Numbered from the stretch's first letter, positions 9,061-18,445 are shown. The stretch: 64,000 bases of DNA from JBKPNJ01 sp963695705 (GCA_963695705.1 CAVOHB010000009.1:186001-250000), one strand, 5' to 3'. Numbers and translations: made by a program. The notes: generated by a model from the sequence alone, not told the origin.

Positions 9061-9450
9061 GTGTCGCGTCAGTCATAAACAGTGCACTGCTGGTTTTTGT
9101 GAGCGACGCCCAGTCAGCGGGATGGCGGTCTGCCTCTTAATTCCGGGTGGGTTCTTCCGCGCCTGCTGGCCGGGCGATCTGCCGAGCAAACGGGCAACTG
9201 CGCGCTGCGAACTTCCTTCAAGGCGAAGGCCTCGGACAGTCCCGGGTCATCAGCGAAGGGCTTTCGTCACGGGAGCGCGGCAAGCGCGTTGTTGAGGGTC
9301 TCGGTGCTCACCCGACGAAAGATGACTTCTGGGTCTCGGTCGACGAGACCGACGGGACCGACGGGATCGACGAAGCCGACGAGGCATGTTGACCGGACCT
9401 ATATTCGAGGTGAGTAGTACTGGCCAGGGAGACGTAGAGGCGACGAGCTG
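9061..9450. other. Intergenic, no gene supported
   Basis: A reading frame of 81 codons (9147-9392, plus) has an acidic DETDGTDGIDEADEA end but no recognisable domain or clear ribosome site. I see no promoter I would defend. Confidence 0.4.
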
Positions 9451-11586
9451 ATGGACCATCGCCAGCACGGACACCGTCCTGGCGACGCCGATCACCACAC
9501 ACACGCCGGCGGCGAAAGTCTCGCCGCCCCTGGCGGCCATAGCAGCCACGGCGGCAACGAGGGTCATGGCGCTCACGTGGCGATGTTCCGTCGCCTGTTT
9601 TGGATCATGCTGGTCATCGCGGTCCCCACGGTGCTGGCCAGCGAGATGTTTGCCTCGATCCTGGGCTACGACCTGCCCGACCTGCCGGGAGTCCAGTGGA
9701 TCTCCCCGGTGCTCGGCACGGTGATGTACGTCTGGGGTGGCCGCCCCTTCGTCAGTGGCGCGGTCGACGAGATCCGCACCCGCAGGCCGGGAATGATGTT
9801 GCTGATCGGGATGGCGATCTCGGTCGCTTTCGGATCCTCGCTAGGCGCGTCGCTCGGGGTCTTGTCTGACGAGCTGGACTTCTGGTGGGAGCTGGCGCTG
9901 CTGATCGTCATCATGCTGCTCGGCCACTGGATAGAGATGCGTTCGCTGGCCCGGACGTCCTCGGCCCTGGACTCGCTCGCTGCTTTGTTGCCCGACGAGG
10001 CGGAGAAGGTCGTTGGTGACTCCTTGGTGATCATCGCGCCCACCGAGCTCGACACTGGTGATGTCGTGATGGTGCGTCCCGGAGGCCGGGTGCCGGCCGA
10101 CGGCGAGATCGTGGACGGCACCGCGCACCTGGACGAGTCGATGATCACCGGGGAGTCGAAGCCGGTCCGGCGTACGGTCGGCGCCCCGGTCATCGCCGGA
10201 ACGGTGGCGACCGACACCGCGATCCGGGTCCGGGTCACAGCGATCGGCGACGACACGGCGCTCGCCGGCATTCAGCGCCTCGTCGCGGATGCCCAGAATT
10301 CGTCGACACGGGCGCAGCGCCTCGCTGATCGCGCAGCTGCCCTGCTGTTCTGGTATGCACTCGGCGCGGGCCTGGTCACACTCGTCGTCTGGCTGGTGTG
10401 GGGAACCCCCCAGGATGCGATGATCCGGTTCATCACCGTGCTGGTGATCGCCTGCCCCCACGCGCTGGGGCTCGCCATCCCGCTGGTGGTCTCGATCGCG
10501 ACCGAGCGTGCAGCTCGCGGCGGTGTGCTGGTCAAGGACCGGATGGCTTTGGAACAGATGCGCACGGTGGATGCGGTCCTGTTCGACAAGACCGGGACCC
10601 TCACCAAGGGGGAGCCGGGCGTGACCCACGTGGCAGCGGTGGCCGGCCTGTCCGAGCACGAGGTGCTGCAGATGGCCGCGGCAGTGGAGTCTGACAGCGA
10701 GCATCCGCTGGCCCGCGCCATTGTCGCGAGTGGTCACGCGCGCGGTCTGGTGCTGCCTCCGGTCACCGAGTTCCGGGCCGCTGCGGCAGTCGGTGTCGCT
10801 GGCACCGTGGACGGGCATACGGTCCAGGTCGGTGGACCCCACCTGCTCACCGAGCAGCACCTCGAAGCACTGACTGTGGCCGAGCGCTGGTCCAACGACG
10901 GTGCCACGGTGCTGCATGTACTCCGGGATGGCCAGATCGTCGGCGCCCTCGCCCTCGCGGACGAGATCCGACCCGAGTCACGCGGCGCTGTCAACGCGTT
11001 GCATGCGCGGGGGGTTCGTGTCGTGCTCATCACTGGCGATGCTGAACCGGTGGCCCGGGCGGTAGGTGCTGACCTCGGCATTGACCAGATTTTCGCCGGT
11101 GTCCGGCCCGAGGACAAGGCCGGAAAGGTCCAGGAACTTCAAGGCGAGGGCCGGATCGTGGCAATGGTCGGCGACGGCGTCAACGATGCCCCCGCCCTGG
11201 CCCAGGCCGACGTCGGAATCGCGATCGGCGCTGGCACCGACGTCGCCATCGCCTCCGCCGGAGTCATCTTGGCAAGTGACGATCCCCGCTCGGTGGTGTC
11301 GGTCATCGGGCTCTCGTGGGGCAGCTACCGTAAGATGAAGCAGAACCTGTGGTGGGCAGGTGGTTACAACCTGATCGCCGTTCCGCTGGCAGCTGGTGTC
11401 CTTGCCCCCATCGGGTTCGTGCTGCCCATGGCAGTCGGCGCCATGATGATGTCGCTGTCCACCGTCGTGGTGGCGCTCAACGCCCAGCTGCTGCGGCGCA
11501 TGGATCTACGCCCTGAAACGGTGACGGCGCGCAGCACCGACCGCGGCCCGGTTGCCGCCGTCGACGAGCTGAGCACTGCGCGCTGA
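9451..11586 (+). CDS. Copper-type P1B ATPase (CopB-like, CPH motif)
   Basis: 711 residues. The N-terminus is His-rich (HRQHGH, HHTHAGG, HSSHGG, HGAH) instead of carrying a CxxC domain. Membrane helices follow, then TGES, the intramembrane CPH motif near residues 335-337, phosphorylation motif DKTGT near 379, SEHPLARAI and GDGVNDAPAL. CPH with a His-rich tail is the P1B-3/CopB class, which exports copper (Cu2+ or Cu+) and sometimes silver from the cytoplasm. It is a lone gene on the plus strand, with no copper chaperone or CsoR next to it. Confidence 0.92.
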   Translation: MDHRQHGHRPGDADHHTHAGGESLAAPGGHSSHGGNEGHGAHVAMFRRLFWIMLVIAVPTVLASEMFASILGYDLPDLPGVQWISPVLGTVMYVWGGRPFVSGAVDEIRTRRPGMMLLIGMAISVAFGSSLGASLGVLSDELDFWWELALLIVIMLLGHWIEMRSLARTSSALDSLAALLPDEAEKVVGDSLVIIAPTELDTGDVVMVRPGGRVPADGEIVDGTAHLDESMITGESKPVRRTVGAPVIAGTVATDTAIRVRVTAIGDDTALAGIQRLVADAQNSSTRAQRLADRAAALLFWYALGAGLVTLVVWLVWGTPQDAMIRFITVLVIACPHALGLAIPLVVSIATERAARGGVLVKDRMALEQMRTVDAVLFDKTGTLTKGEPGVTHVAAVAGLSEHEVLQMAAAVESDSEHPLARAIVASGHARGLVLPPVTEFRAAAAVGVAGTVDGHTVQVGGPHLLTEQHLEALTVAERWSNDGATVLHVLRDGQIVGALALADEIRPESRGAVNALHARGVRVVLITGDAEPVARAVGADLGIDQIFAGVRPEDKAGKVQELQGEGRIVAMVGDGVNDAPALAQADVGIAIGAGTDVAIASAGVILASDDPRSVVSVIGLSWGSYRKMKQNLWWAGGYNLIAVPLAAGVLAPIGFVLPMAVGAMMMSLSTVVVALNAQLLRRMDLRPETVTARSTDRGPVAAVDELSTAR

Positions 11587-12047
11587 GTCGACATCATCGA
11601 GCCGCCCTTGTCGTTGTCGCGCGGCGAGCCCAGCCCCCGGCCGGGTTGCTCCTCTGATGCAAGGTGATTTGGAGACATCACCAGTTTGCTGGAGGATCGC
11701 TGGCGGGAAACGATTGCAATCCCCATTCATCGAACGATGTCGTTGGCCGGCCAGACCGCAGATATCTGTCTGAACAACCCACGGCCACGTCCGGCCGTTG
11801 CGATCTGTGCCGGCGACATCGAATGCCGCGGCCACGCGCAGGAGGCACCGGCAGCCGGATCGGGCGGGTCCACGGGGCCGGGAAGTCTCTGGAAGGCAAT
11901 TGCTCCGATTGATATAGCAAGGTTTGGCCCAGGCTGGCGGTCGAGGCTCATCAGGATCCGGAGCCAAGGACGGAATCGAGCCTTCGGTACGAACCATTTC
12001 GCGTGCCAGGGTGACCTGTCACTGGCGCGTTGGCCGCCGAAAATCCG
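11587..12047. other. Intergenic, no gene supported
   Basis: Only overlapping frames without recognisable motifs on both strands. Probably old gene debris between convergent genes. Confidence 0.35.
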
Positions 12048-12611
12048 CTACTCATTCGGACACGACTCCTGCCCGAGTTGGCCCTCAGTAAGCCTTGTCC
12101 AGATGCGCGGGGACCTTTCAATGCTGTCTCCCATGACGAAGCTGCTCAGGTCTGCGTCAGCCCGGGGGCTGGATGCCAGCCATGCTGCCACGCCGGCAGG
12201 GTGTCGCCGCTCAAGCTCATCGAGTAGCTCGCGGCGGATCTCGAGCAGCCGCATCCGTGCTGACCAGGAGCCCGCGTCCTGTAGCGCCGGAAAGCTGGCA
12301 CGCCACAACGAGCAGAGTTCAGCGTCATCGTGCAAGCCAACCCCTATCCGGACCCAAGTCGTCCTGGCGTCGCTCGAATGCAGTGACGTATCCGGTCGGT
12401 CAAGGTTGCTACGGATCTCGTCGCGGCGGATTGCTTCATCGGCGATGTCAACAGATTGCCCGAACGCACCGGGCGGGTACTGGGCTGAAGACGGTGAGCC
12501 GGCAAGCGCCATCGCCCGTAGGAGCTGTCGCGCTACGACAGAAATGATAGCCTTGGCGGTCACGACTCGGGTCTTCCGAACAGTCGCCAGCCCATACGCG
12601 ACATTCGCCAA
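12048..12611 (-). CDS. Uncharacterised protein with LCxxWRxSF C-terminal domain
   Basis: 187 residues, not a family I can name. The last 90 residues (ELCSLWRASFPALQ, RLLEIRRELLDELERRHPAG, VAAWLASSPRADADLSSFV) clearly match the C-terminal domain of the gene at 22387-23088. Conserved points are LC-x2-WR-x-SF-x-AL, R-x-LDE-x-E-x-R-x-P and AW-x-AS. The N-terminus, with a basic patch and a moderately hydrophobic stretch, differs from the other copy. It lies downstream of the SPFH gene on the same strand. The start is uncertain. Confidence 0.6.
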   Translation of the reverse strand: MANVAYGLATVRKTRVVTAKAIISVVARQLLRAMALAGSPSSAQYPPGAFGQSVDIADEAIRRDEIRSNLDRPDTSLHSSDARTTWVRIGVGLHDDAELCSLWRASFPALQDAGSWSARMRLLEIRRELLDELERRHPAGVAAWLASSPRADADLSSFVMGDSIERSPRIWTRLTEGQLGQESCPNE

Positions 12612-12805
12612 TCGTCACGAAGCATCGTTGCACGAGGCCCAGACGTGACTGTTGATCGCGTGGCGGCGTTCGTGCGGACAGACCCGGTGTGCACCATTGC
12701 GAGAACTACCTCGTTCTTGCAGATTGCTAACATGGTCACCATCTTCATCTCCTCTCGAGATCTCCTGAGAGACCTCGACTTCTGTGGCGCAGGACTCCAC
12801 TCCGA

Positions 12806-13732
12806 TCAACCCACCTGCCCGGGCATCACACCTAGCAGGGTGGTCCCACTGGCGGGTAAGTCATCCACACGTTCCTCGATGGCCGGTGCTGGCGCAAGTG
12901 AGACTGTCGGCGCCGCCGCCGCGGTCGACCGATCAGGGCGCGAACCCTGTCTTTCCCCCGAGTCGGTGCGGTCTGAGGGTGTGGCGGCTTCCAGGAAGCG
13001 CAGGAGTTCCACCGGGAACGGCAGCACGAGTGTCGAGTTCTTTTCGGCGGCGACTTCGACGACTGTTTGCAGCAGTCGCAACTGCAACGCGGCCGGGTGT
13101 TCCGTCATGGCTTCGGCTGCGTGCGCTAGCTTTTCGGAGGCTTGCAGCTCGCCATCGGCGGTGATGATGCGGGCGCGTCGTTCGCGCTCGGCCTCGGCCT
13201 GACGCGACATCGACCGCTTCATGGTCTCGGGCAGGGCGACATCCTTGATCTCGACCCGCTCGATATGAACACCCCAGCCCAGCGCAGGACTGTCGATCAT
13301 CAGCTCCATTCCTTGGTTGAGCCTTTCCCTGTTCGAGAGCAGCTCGTCCAAGTCGCTCTTGCCGATGATGGACCGCAGTGAGGTCTGCGCAACCTGACCG
13401 ATGGCAGACACGTAGTCTTGCACGTAGACCGCGGCGCGCACCGGATCCATGACACTGAAATAGACGACTGCGTCCACTCGGACGGTGACGTTGTCGCGAG
13501 TGATTCCGTCCTGAGCCGGCACCGGCATGGTGACGATCTGCATGTTGACCTTCTGAAGCCGATCAGCGATCGGAACCAGCAATGTCATTCCCGGCTTGCG
13601 AAGCGCGGGGCGAACGCGGCCGAAGCGGAAGACGACGCCACGTTCATATTGCTTGACGACGCGGACGCTCACTGCCACCGCCGCGATGAGAGCCAAGGCG
13701 AGGACCCCGAGGACCGTGAAGGGGATGCTCAT
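12806..13732 (-). CDS. SPFH-domain (stomatin/slipin) membrane protein
   Basis: 308 residues. One N-terminal membrane helix (about 5-25) is followed by the SPFH domain: YERGVVFRFGRVRP, GMTLLVPIADRLQKVNM, PAQDGITRDNVTVRVDAVVY. The long helical region (MSRQAEAERERRARIITADG, EKLAHAAEAM) is the usual coiled-coil part, and the tail is Ala/Pro-rich. Such proteins scaffold membrane microdomains. The usual slipin partner NfeD is not next to it. The gene reads away from 13733 with no obvious operon partner except the protein at 12048-12611. Confidence 0.9.
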   Translation of the reverse strand: MSIPFTVLGVLALALIAAVAVSVRVVKQYERGVVFRFGRVRPALRKPGMTLLVPIADRLQKVNMQIVTMPVPAQDGITRDNVTVRVDAVVYFSVMDPVRAAVYVQDYVSAIGQVAQTSLRSIIGKSDLDELLSNRERLNQGMELMIDSPALGWGVHIERVEIKDVALPETMKRSMSRQAEAERERRARIITADGELQASEKLAHAAEAMTEHPAALQLRLLQTVVEVAAEKNSTLVLPFPVELLRFLEAATPSDRTDSGERQGSRPDRSTAAAAPTVSLAPAPAIEERVDDLPASGTTLLGVMPGQVG

Positions 13733-14087
13733 TCGATTCTCCGTTCCACTCGTCCAGCCGCCACCAATACGTCAAATCATGATGAGTGGCAGGCAGATGC
13801 ATCTCAAGAGATTTCGGTGGAGGTTCCCTATGGATGACTGTGCCGTTTCGATGTCTTGCCGGGAACGCCCGTGGTCGGCGATCCTTCCCCGGTGTTACCT
13901 GCCGAGCTCCGGCAACGATGCGCGGGGGCAACAGTTCCGCGCGACCGTGACGCAGCCGCGGGTAGTGTTCGTGGTCGCCTCGGTCATAGGGCGGTGCGAC
14001 CTTCGTCGCTTGCCCAGGCGTGCCAGTGTGTTCTTTGATCTGGGCTGCTGTAGCGAATCCCTTACGCGCTGGGTCCGCTCACCAGTC
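13733..14087. other. Intergenic, upstream of SPFH gene
   Basis: No coding sequence I can support. It must hold the promoter of the SPFH gene and the 3' end of the transcript from 14088-14513. Confidence 0.4.
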
Positions 14088-14513
14088 TCACCCGGCCAAT
14101 AGCAGGATTCCGGTCACGCTCAAGGCAGCCACTTTCGCGATCTCTAGGGCGACGTACGCCTCATGTCGGCGTGAACGCGGCGCTTCACCGCCTTCCATGA
14201 TGCGGTCTGATCGCCGGCTGAGCTGCGGCCGGAGCACGGCGACCTGGGCAGCCAGTAAGCCGGTCGCGCATCCAGCCGCCGTGGCGATCTGCCAATGCGC
14301 CTGGCCGAGGATCATCGCGATGATGAGTACGCCAGCCAAAAGGCTCTCGACCCTGTTGAGGGCCTGGAACACGAGCCGCCCGATGCCGACACCGATCCGA
14401 ACAGTGACGTCAGGGGCCTGGAACTTTAGGGGAGTCTCGATGAAGGAAATCGCCAGAACCATACCCAGCCACACAAACGTGACCGCGGTCGCACAGCCGA
14501 GCGCGGGGTTCAT
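14088..14513 (-). CDS. Conserved membrane protein, four predicted helices
   Basis: 141 residues with hydrophobic stretches at about 5-25, 55-75, 78-95 and 125-140. The motif WLGMVLAISFIETPLKF near the N-terminus, with a Glu inside the first helix, is a recurring feature of small actinobacterial membrane proteins, but I cannot give a function. It follows the SufR-like regulator gene by 46 bases on the same strand, so it is probably in its operon. Confidence 0.7.
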   Translation of the reverse strand: MNPALGCATAVTFVWLGMVLAISFIETPLKFQAPDVTVRIGVGIGRLVFQALNRVESLLAGVLIIAMILGQAHWQIATAAGCATGLLAAQVAVLRPQLSRRSDRIMEGGEAPRSRRHEAYVALEIAKVAALSVTGILLLAG

Positions 14514-14559
14514 CAGAGTGCGGCGGCTGCAAGGTGGGCAGGATCGCGGAACTCGCCGA

Positions 14560-15291
14560 TCATGTTTTTCGTGGCTGGATGGTCAGGTGCGCAACGCATA
14601 GGTCGGGTTCGGCGAAGGGGTCGAGGCGGTCGACGGTGACCGGTGTGCCGAGTTCCTCCATCGCGCCTTGCATCAGGCTCAGATGGAGTGGGCAAATCAC
14701 CTGTGCCTGCGTGCCAACTAGTTCCAGGAACGGACAGTGCCGCAGTCCGATTCGATCGCGTCCGCCGATGCCCTCCAGTTGTTGCGGCGAAAATCCCAGC
14801 TGCTGCAGCAGAGCCATCAACCGTTTCACCGCCTCTTCGGCGGTGAGAACCTGGTCTTCCCCCGGCTGCTCAACCATGCCAGCGCCCCAAGTCCGGCCTA
14901 TGTCGACGACCTTCTGGGTCGGGTCCGGCAGCGCGCCGATACTGCTGGCCAGCATCTCCGACAGCATTCGGTAGCTGCGCGGGCCGGAGACATCCATCCC
15001 GCGAACGGCCTGGAAAGCCAGAGCCGGACGCCCAGGCCCGGCTCTCGCGACATCCATCCGGTTCACCTGGCCAGCGGCGACCAGCGCATCAAGGTGGAAA
15101 CGCACCGTGTTCGGGTGAACCTGAAGCCGTCGCGCCATCTCAACGATGGTCAACGGCGTCGATGCTTCTCGCAGCAGCTCAAGAATCTCCCGCCGACGGC
15201 CTCCAGTCGAGCCCGTTCCGCTCCTGTCGACCCCGATCGACGCGGTGGCGGTCGAGTTGGGCTCGGGACGAGGATGGCTGGGCCTGGTCAT
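14560..15291 (-). CDS. SufR-like winged-helix regulator with Fe-S-type cysteines
   Basis: 243 residues. The HTH (REILELLREASTPLTIVEMA, VHPNTVRFHLDALVAAGQV, GPGRPALAF) is of the ArsR/SufR type. The C-terminal half holds cysteines in RHCPFLELV, QVICPLHLS and PDLCVAHL, the spacing seen in SufR-family proteins, where they bind a [Fe-S] cluster that senses iron, oxygen or NO. The ATG overlaps the stop of the broken ferredoxin gene by four bases, so regulator and ferredoxin formed one transcript. An inverted repeat at 15521-15541 is a likely operator. Confidence 0.85.
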   Translation of the reverse strand: MTRPSHPRPEPNSTATASIGVDRSGTGSTGGRRREILELLREASTPLTIVEMARRLQVHPNTVRFHLDALVAAGQVNRMDVARAGPGRPALAFQAVRGMDVSGPRSYRMLSEMLASSIGALPDPTQKVVDIGRTWGAGMVEQPGEDQVLTAEEAVKRLMALLQQLGFSPQQLEGIGGRDRIGLRHCPFLELVGTQAQVICPLHLSLMQGAMEELGTPVTVDRLDPFAEPDLCVAHLTIQPRKT

Positions 15292-15509
15292 GATTGCTGC
15301 GGCGCCAACGCTGTCACCATCGTGTCCGCCTCCACTGCCCCCACCGTGCTCGCACCCCCTGGCGAACCCAAGGTCGCGGTTCGACCCCGAAGCGCAGCGG
15401 TGAAGAAACGCTGGCTATTCGGCCGGTATGGCTGCCATCGGTCGGGGGGATCATCCTCGTGATGGACAGCCGTGAGGTCTACACAGGGGGGTCCGACTAG
15501 GTACGTCAT
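15288..15509 (-). pseudogene. fdxA: 7Fe-type ferredoxin FdxA with the cluster region deleted in frame
   Basis: The first nine residues MTYLVGPPC and the C-terminal part (HHEDDPPDRWQPY, FFTAALRGRT, LGSPGGASTVG) match both ends of actinobacterial FdxA. The roughly 50 residues between them, which carry the 3Fe-4S and 4Fe-4S cysteine motifs, are missing, with the join near VDLT-AVHHEDD. The frame is kept and a 73-residue product could still be made, but it cannot bind the normal clusters. It may persist only as a leader coupled to the regulator at 14560-15291. Confidence 0.75.
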
Positions 15510-15520
15510 GGTATTGATTT

Positions 15521-15541
15521 TACACAAGTCATGGTTGTATA
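15521..15541. promoter_or_regulatory. Inverted repeat, candidate operator of the regulator/ferredoxin operon
   Basis: TACACAA-N7-TTGTATA forms an imperfect palindrome (six of seven positions) starting 12 bases upstream of the ferredoxin ATG. It lies in an unusually AT-rich patch. The position suits autorepression by the adjacent SufR-like protein (inference). Confidence 0.55.
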
Positions 15542-15567
15542 AATAGAAGTGCAACGAAGGGACCTCC

Positions 15568-15849
15568 GTGACTCACCCAAGCTTCGACGGCGGTGCTGAG
15601 GCGCCAACCGCACCAGCACCCGCTGATGCGCCAGGACCAGACGCGCTGCAACCCGGCCTGTCGCCCATCGCGAGCCACGGACCATGCCTGCGGACCTCGG
15701 TCATCCTTTCTGTCTTACCGGGCGCAGTCCCGGTGAAGGTCCTCGATCCGGCGACGCACCCTGGATTGTCACAGCATGCTGCTGCCCGGCGTCTGGACCG
15801 AGCCTCGTACCCGCCCGAACCCGTGGGCTCAGCAGCCAAGCAAGAGTAG
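15568..15849 (+). CDS. Possible small Pro/Ala-rich protein
   Basis: 93 codons from a GTG preceded by GAAGGGA. The composition is Pro- and Ala-rich, with no motif I know. It is divergent from the ferredoxin/regulator operon and ends 21 bases before the universal stress gene. It could be a leader region rather than a gene. Confidence 0.25.
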   Translation: MTHPSFDGGAEAPTAPAPADAPGPDALQPGLSPIASHGPCLRTSVILSVLPGAVPVKVLDPATHPGLSQHAAARRLDRASYPPEPVGSAAKQE

Positions 15850-15870
15850 GAAGGGTCATCGGAGGCGACC

Positions 15871-16356
15871 ATGCGCACGAGAAGAATTACCGTCGGTCTA
15901 GACAACACGCCTGCCAGCTCGGCTGCCTTGCGGTACGCCCTCAACCTGGCGGCCATGCGGGAGCGGACGGAGGTTCTCGCCGTCCACGCATTTGAGCTTA
16001 CGTCGCGGCCGGAGCGGCGACTGGAACGGAATGTGTCCGCCGCCAGGCGCAAGCTCGGTGAGCATTGCCAGCGATGGATCGATGAGTCCACTGTGGGTCA
16101 TGACACAGGTGTGCGGATCCGATTGGTTGTCCGGGACGGGAACCGCTGCAACGTCCTGGTTCGCGCGGCGCGTGACGCCGAAGTACTGATCGTCGGTGCG
16201 CCGAAGATTGGGCGCTCGCCGGCAACGATGGAGCTGTTGGCGTACTTGCGCAGGCAGGTTGGTTGCGAGTTGGTGGAGGTGGACGAGAACGGTTGGGCGA
16301 GTCTCACGGTGGGCGATACTTATCACCCCGTCCAGCAGTTCCGGCAACCCGCCTGA
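15871..16356 (+). CDS. Universal stress protein family protein
   Basis: 161 residues, ATG preceded by GGAGG. The N-terminal strand ITVGLDNTPASSAALRYAL is the USP beginning, and VRDGNRCNVLVRAARDAEVL with IVGAPKIG matches the second half. The ATP-binding G-2x-G-9x-G(S/T) loop is degenerate (GAPKIGRSPATMELL), so it may not bind ATP. One of several USP genes in the window. Confidence 0.8.
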   Translation: MRTRRITVGLDNTPASSAALRYALNLAAMRERTEVLAVHAFELTSRPERRLERNVSAARRKLGEHCQRWIDESTVGHDTGVRIRLVVRDGNRCNVLVRAARDAEVLIVGAPKIGRSPATMELLAYLRRQVGCELVEVDENGWASLTVGDTYHPVQQFRQPA

Positions 16357-16681
16357 GCGTCCGTGTCACTCCGCGGAGTCCGTTTGGCGCGTCCTTACAG
16401 GCGCCCATCCTTGTGGCTGGCGACGCGACCAACGGCAAGTCCAATGTTTTCGACACCGGGATCGAGTCCTCATGGCCGTCTTGTTGTGCGAGCCGGCTGA
16501 GTAGGTCCGACTTCGAGCTGCGGTCCAGTGACGTCGTGAACACGTCTGCGCGGGCTCATCGTGCTACTTCAAGACCGACGATCAGGCATCCGGACAATCT
16601 TTCAGGACATCGGGCGGATGGGTACCAGCTGCGCACACGCGAGTAGCCTGCACCTGAGGACGTCTCTTGGGGAGGCAGCTC
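16357..16681. other. Intergenic upstream of ctaD
   Basis: No supported gene. A GGGGAGG ribosome site ends the region just before the ATG at 16682. Confidence 0.4.
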
Positions 16682-18445
16682 ATGACCACCACTGACGCCA
16701 CCTCCAGGGGCGCCGCCAGCCCGACTCGGGTACGACGGCCGGGGAATGCGGTGGTCCGGTGGGTCACGACGACGGACCATAAGTACATCGGGCAGCTGTA
16801 CCTGGTCACGTCGTTCGCGTTTTTCCTCGTCGGCGGTCTGATGGCGATGGTGATGCGCTCAGAGCTCGCCCGGCCCGGCATGCAGATCGTCGATGACGAG
16901 GTGTACAACCAGCTGTTCACCATGCATGGCACGATCATGCTGCTGCTGTTCGCCACTCCCTTGTTCGTGGGCTTCGCCAACGTCGTGATGCCGTTGCAGA
17001 TCGGGTCGCCCGACGTGGCGTTTCCACGCCTGAACATGTTCAGCTACTGGCTCTTCCTGTTCGGCGGCCTGATCACGCTGTCGGGTTTCCTGGCTCCCGG
17101 TGGCGCCGCGGACTTCGGCTGGACGGGCTACACCCCGCTGTCGGACAAGGTGAACTCGCCCGGTGTCGGGGGAGATCTGTGGGTGATGGGTCTGTGGATG
17201 GTTGGTCTGGGCACCATCCTCGGCGGTGTGAACTTCGTCACCACGATCTTCTGCATGCGGGCGCCGGGGATGACGATGTTCCGGATGCCGATCTTTACCT
17301 GGAACATCCTGGTGACCAGCCTGCTGGTGCTGATCGCGTTCCCGATCTTCGCCGGCGCGTTGCTGGCTCTGGAGGCGGACCGGGCGTTGGGGGCGCATAT
17401 CTTCGACCCGGCTAACGGTGGCCCGATCCTGTGGCAGCACTTGTTCTGGTTCTTCGGCCATCCCGAGGTCTACATCATCGCTCTGCCCTTTTTCGGCATC
17501 ATCACCGAGATCCTGCCGGTCTTCAGCCGCAAGCCCATCTTCGGCTACACCGGGCTGGTGGGGGCGACGCTCACGATCGCCGCGCTGTCGGTGGCCGTGT
17601 GGGCGCACCACATGTTCGTGACCGGGGCGGTGAACCTGCCGTTCTTCTCGTTCATGACGTTCCTGATCGCGGTGCCGACCGGGGTGAAGTTCTTCAACTG
17701 GATCGGCACGATGTGGGGGGGATCTCTGTCCTTCGACACCCCCATGCTGTGGGCGGTCGGGTTCCTGGTGACGTTCCTGTTCGGCGGGCTGACGGGCATC
17801 ATCCTGGCGTCGCCGCCGCTGGACTTTCAGCTCTCCGACTCCTACTTCGTGGTCGCGCACTTCCACTACGTGGTGTTCGGCACGGTGGTGTTCGCGATGT
17901 TCGCCGGGTTCTACTTCTGGTGGCCGAAGATGACCGGTCGGATGCTCGATGAGCGGCTGGGCAAGATCCATTTCTGGCTGCTGTTCGTCGGCTTCCACAC
18001 GACGTTCCTCGTCCAGCACTGGCTGGGCGTGGAAGGCATGCCCCGCCGGTACGCCGACTACGGGCCCAACGACGGGTTCACGACGCTCAACGAGGTGTCC
18101 ACCATCGGTGCGTTCGTCCTTGGCGCCTCGACGCTGCCGTTCCTTTACAACGTTTGGAAGTCGCGGAAGAACCCTCAGGTCAACACCGACGACCCGTGGG
18201 GTTGGGGCCGGTCGATGGAGTGGGCGACGTCGAGCCCGCCGCCGCGGCACAACTTCGTGACGCTGCCGCGGATCCGTTCCGAAAGCCCGGCGTTCGACCT
18301 GCACCACCCGGAGGTGGCGGTCCTGGAGCTCGCCACGCATGAGGCCCATGGCGACGAGTCCTACGTCGACGGCCCCGAGGTTGACGGCCGCAGGGGACAC
18401 CTGGAGGAGCAGATCGAGCGAAAGAGCGAAGAGGACGAGCGGTGA
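16682..18445 (+). CDS. ctaD: Cytochrome c oxidase subunit I
   Basis: 587 residues, about twelve membrane helices. Catalytic core of the aa3-type terminal oxidase. Haem and CuB ligand blocks are intact: TMHGTIML, FGHPEVYI, WAHHMFV and VAHFHYVVFG. FGHPEVY carries the Tyr cross-linked to a CuB His. ATG 16682 follows GGGGAGG; an in-frame TTG at 16667 is less likely. No other oxidase subunit (ctaC, ctaE, ctaF) is nearby, so this is a stand-alone, probably extra copy carried on the island. The charged C-terminal tail (HLEEQIERKSEEDER) is longer than needed for the core. Confidence 0.93.
   Translation: MTTTDATSRGAASPTRVRRPGNAVVRWVTTTDHKYIGQLYLVTSFAFFLVGGLMAMVMRSELARPGMQIVDDEVYNQLFTMHGTIMLLLFATPLFVGFANVVMPLQIGSPDVAFPRLNMFSYWLFLFGGLITLSGFLAPGGAADFGWTGYTPLSDKVNSPGVGGDLWVMGLWMVGLGTILGGVNFVTTIFCMRAPGMTMFRMPIFTWNILVTSLLVLIAFPIFAGALLALEADRALGAHIFDPANGGPILWQHLFWFFGHPEVYIIALPFFGIITEILPVFSRKPIFGYTGLVGATLTIAALSVAVWAHHMFVTGAVNLPFFSFMTFLIAVPTGVKFFNWIGTMWGGSLSFDTPMLWAVGFLVTFLFGGLTGIILASPPLDFQLSDSYFVVAHFHYVVFGTVVFAMFAGFYFWWPKMTGRMLDERLGKIHFWLLFVGFHTTFLVQHWLGVEGMPRRYADYGPNDGFTTLNEVSTIGAFVLGASTLPFLYNVWKSRKNPQVNTDDPWGWGRSMEWATSSPPPRHNFVTLPRIRSESPAFDLHHPEVAVLELATHEAHGDESYVDGPEVDGRRGHLEEQIERKSEEDER

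Noticed and set aside
9147..9392. Small plus-strand ORF upstream of the copper ATPase
   Set aside because: No ribosome site, no motif, and no support beyond being open.
15573..16091. 172-codon minus frame over the USP gene
   Set aside because: Antisense shadow of the USP gene and its leader.
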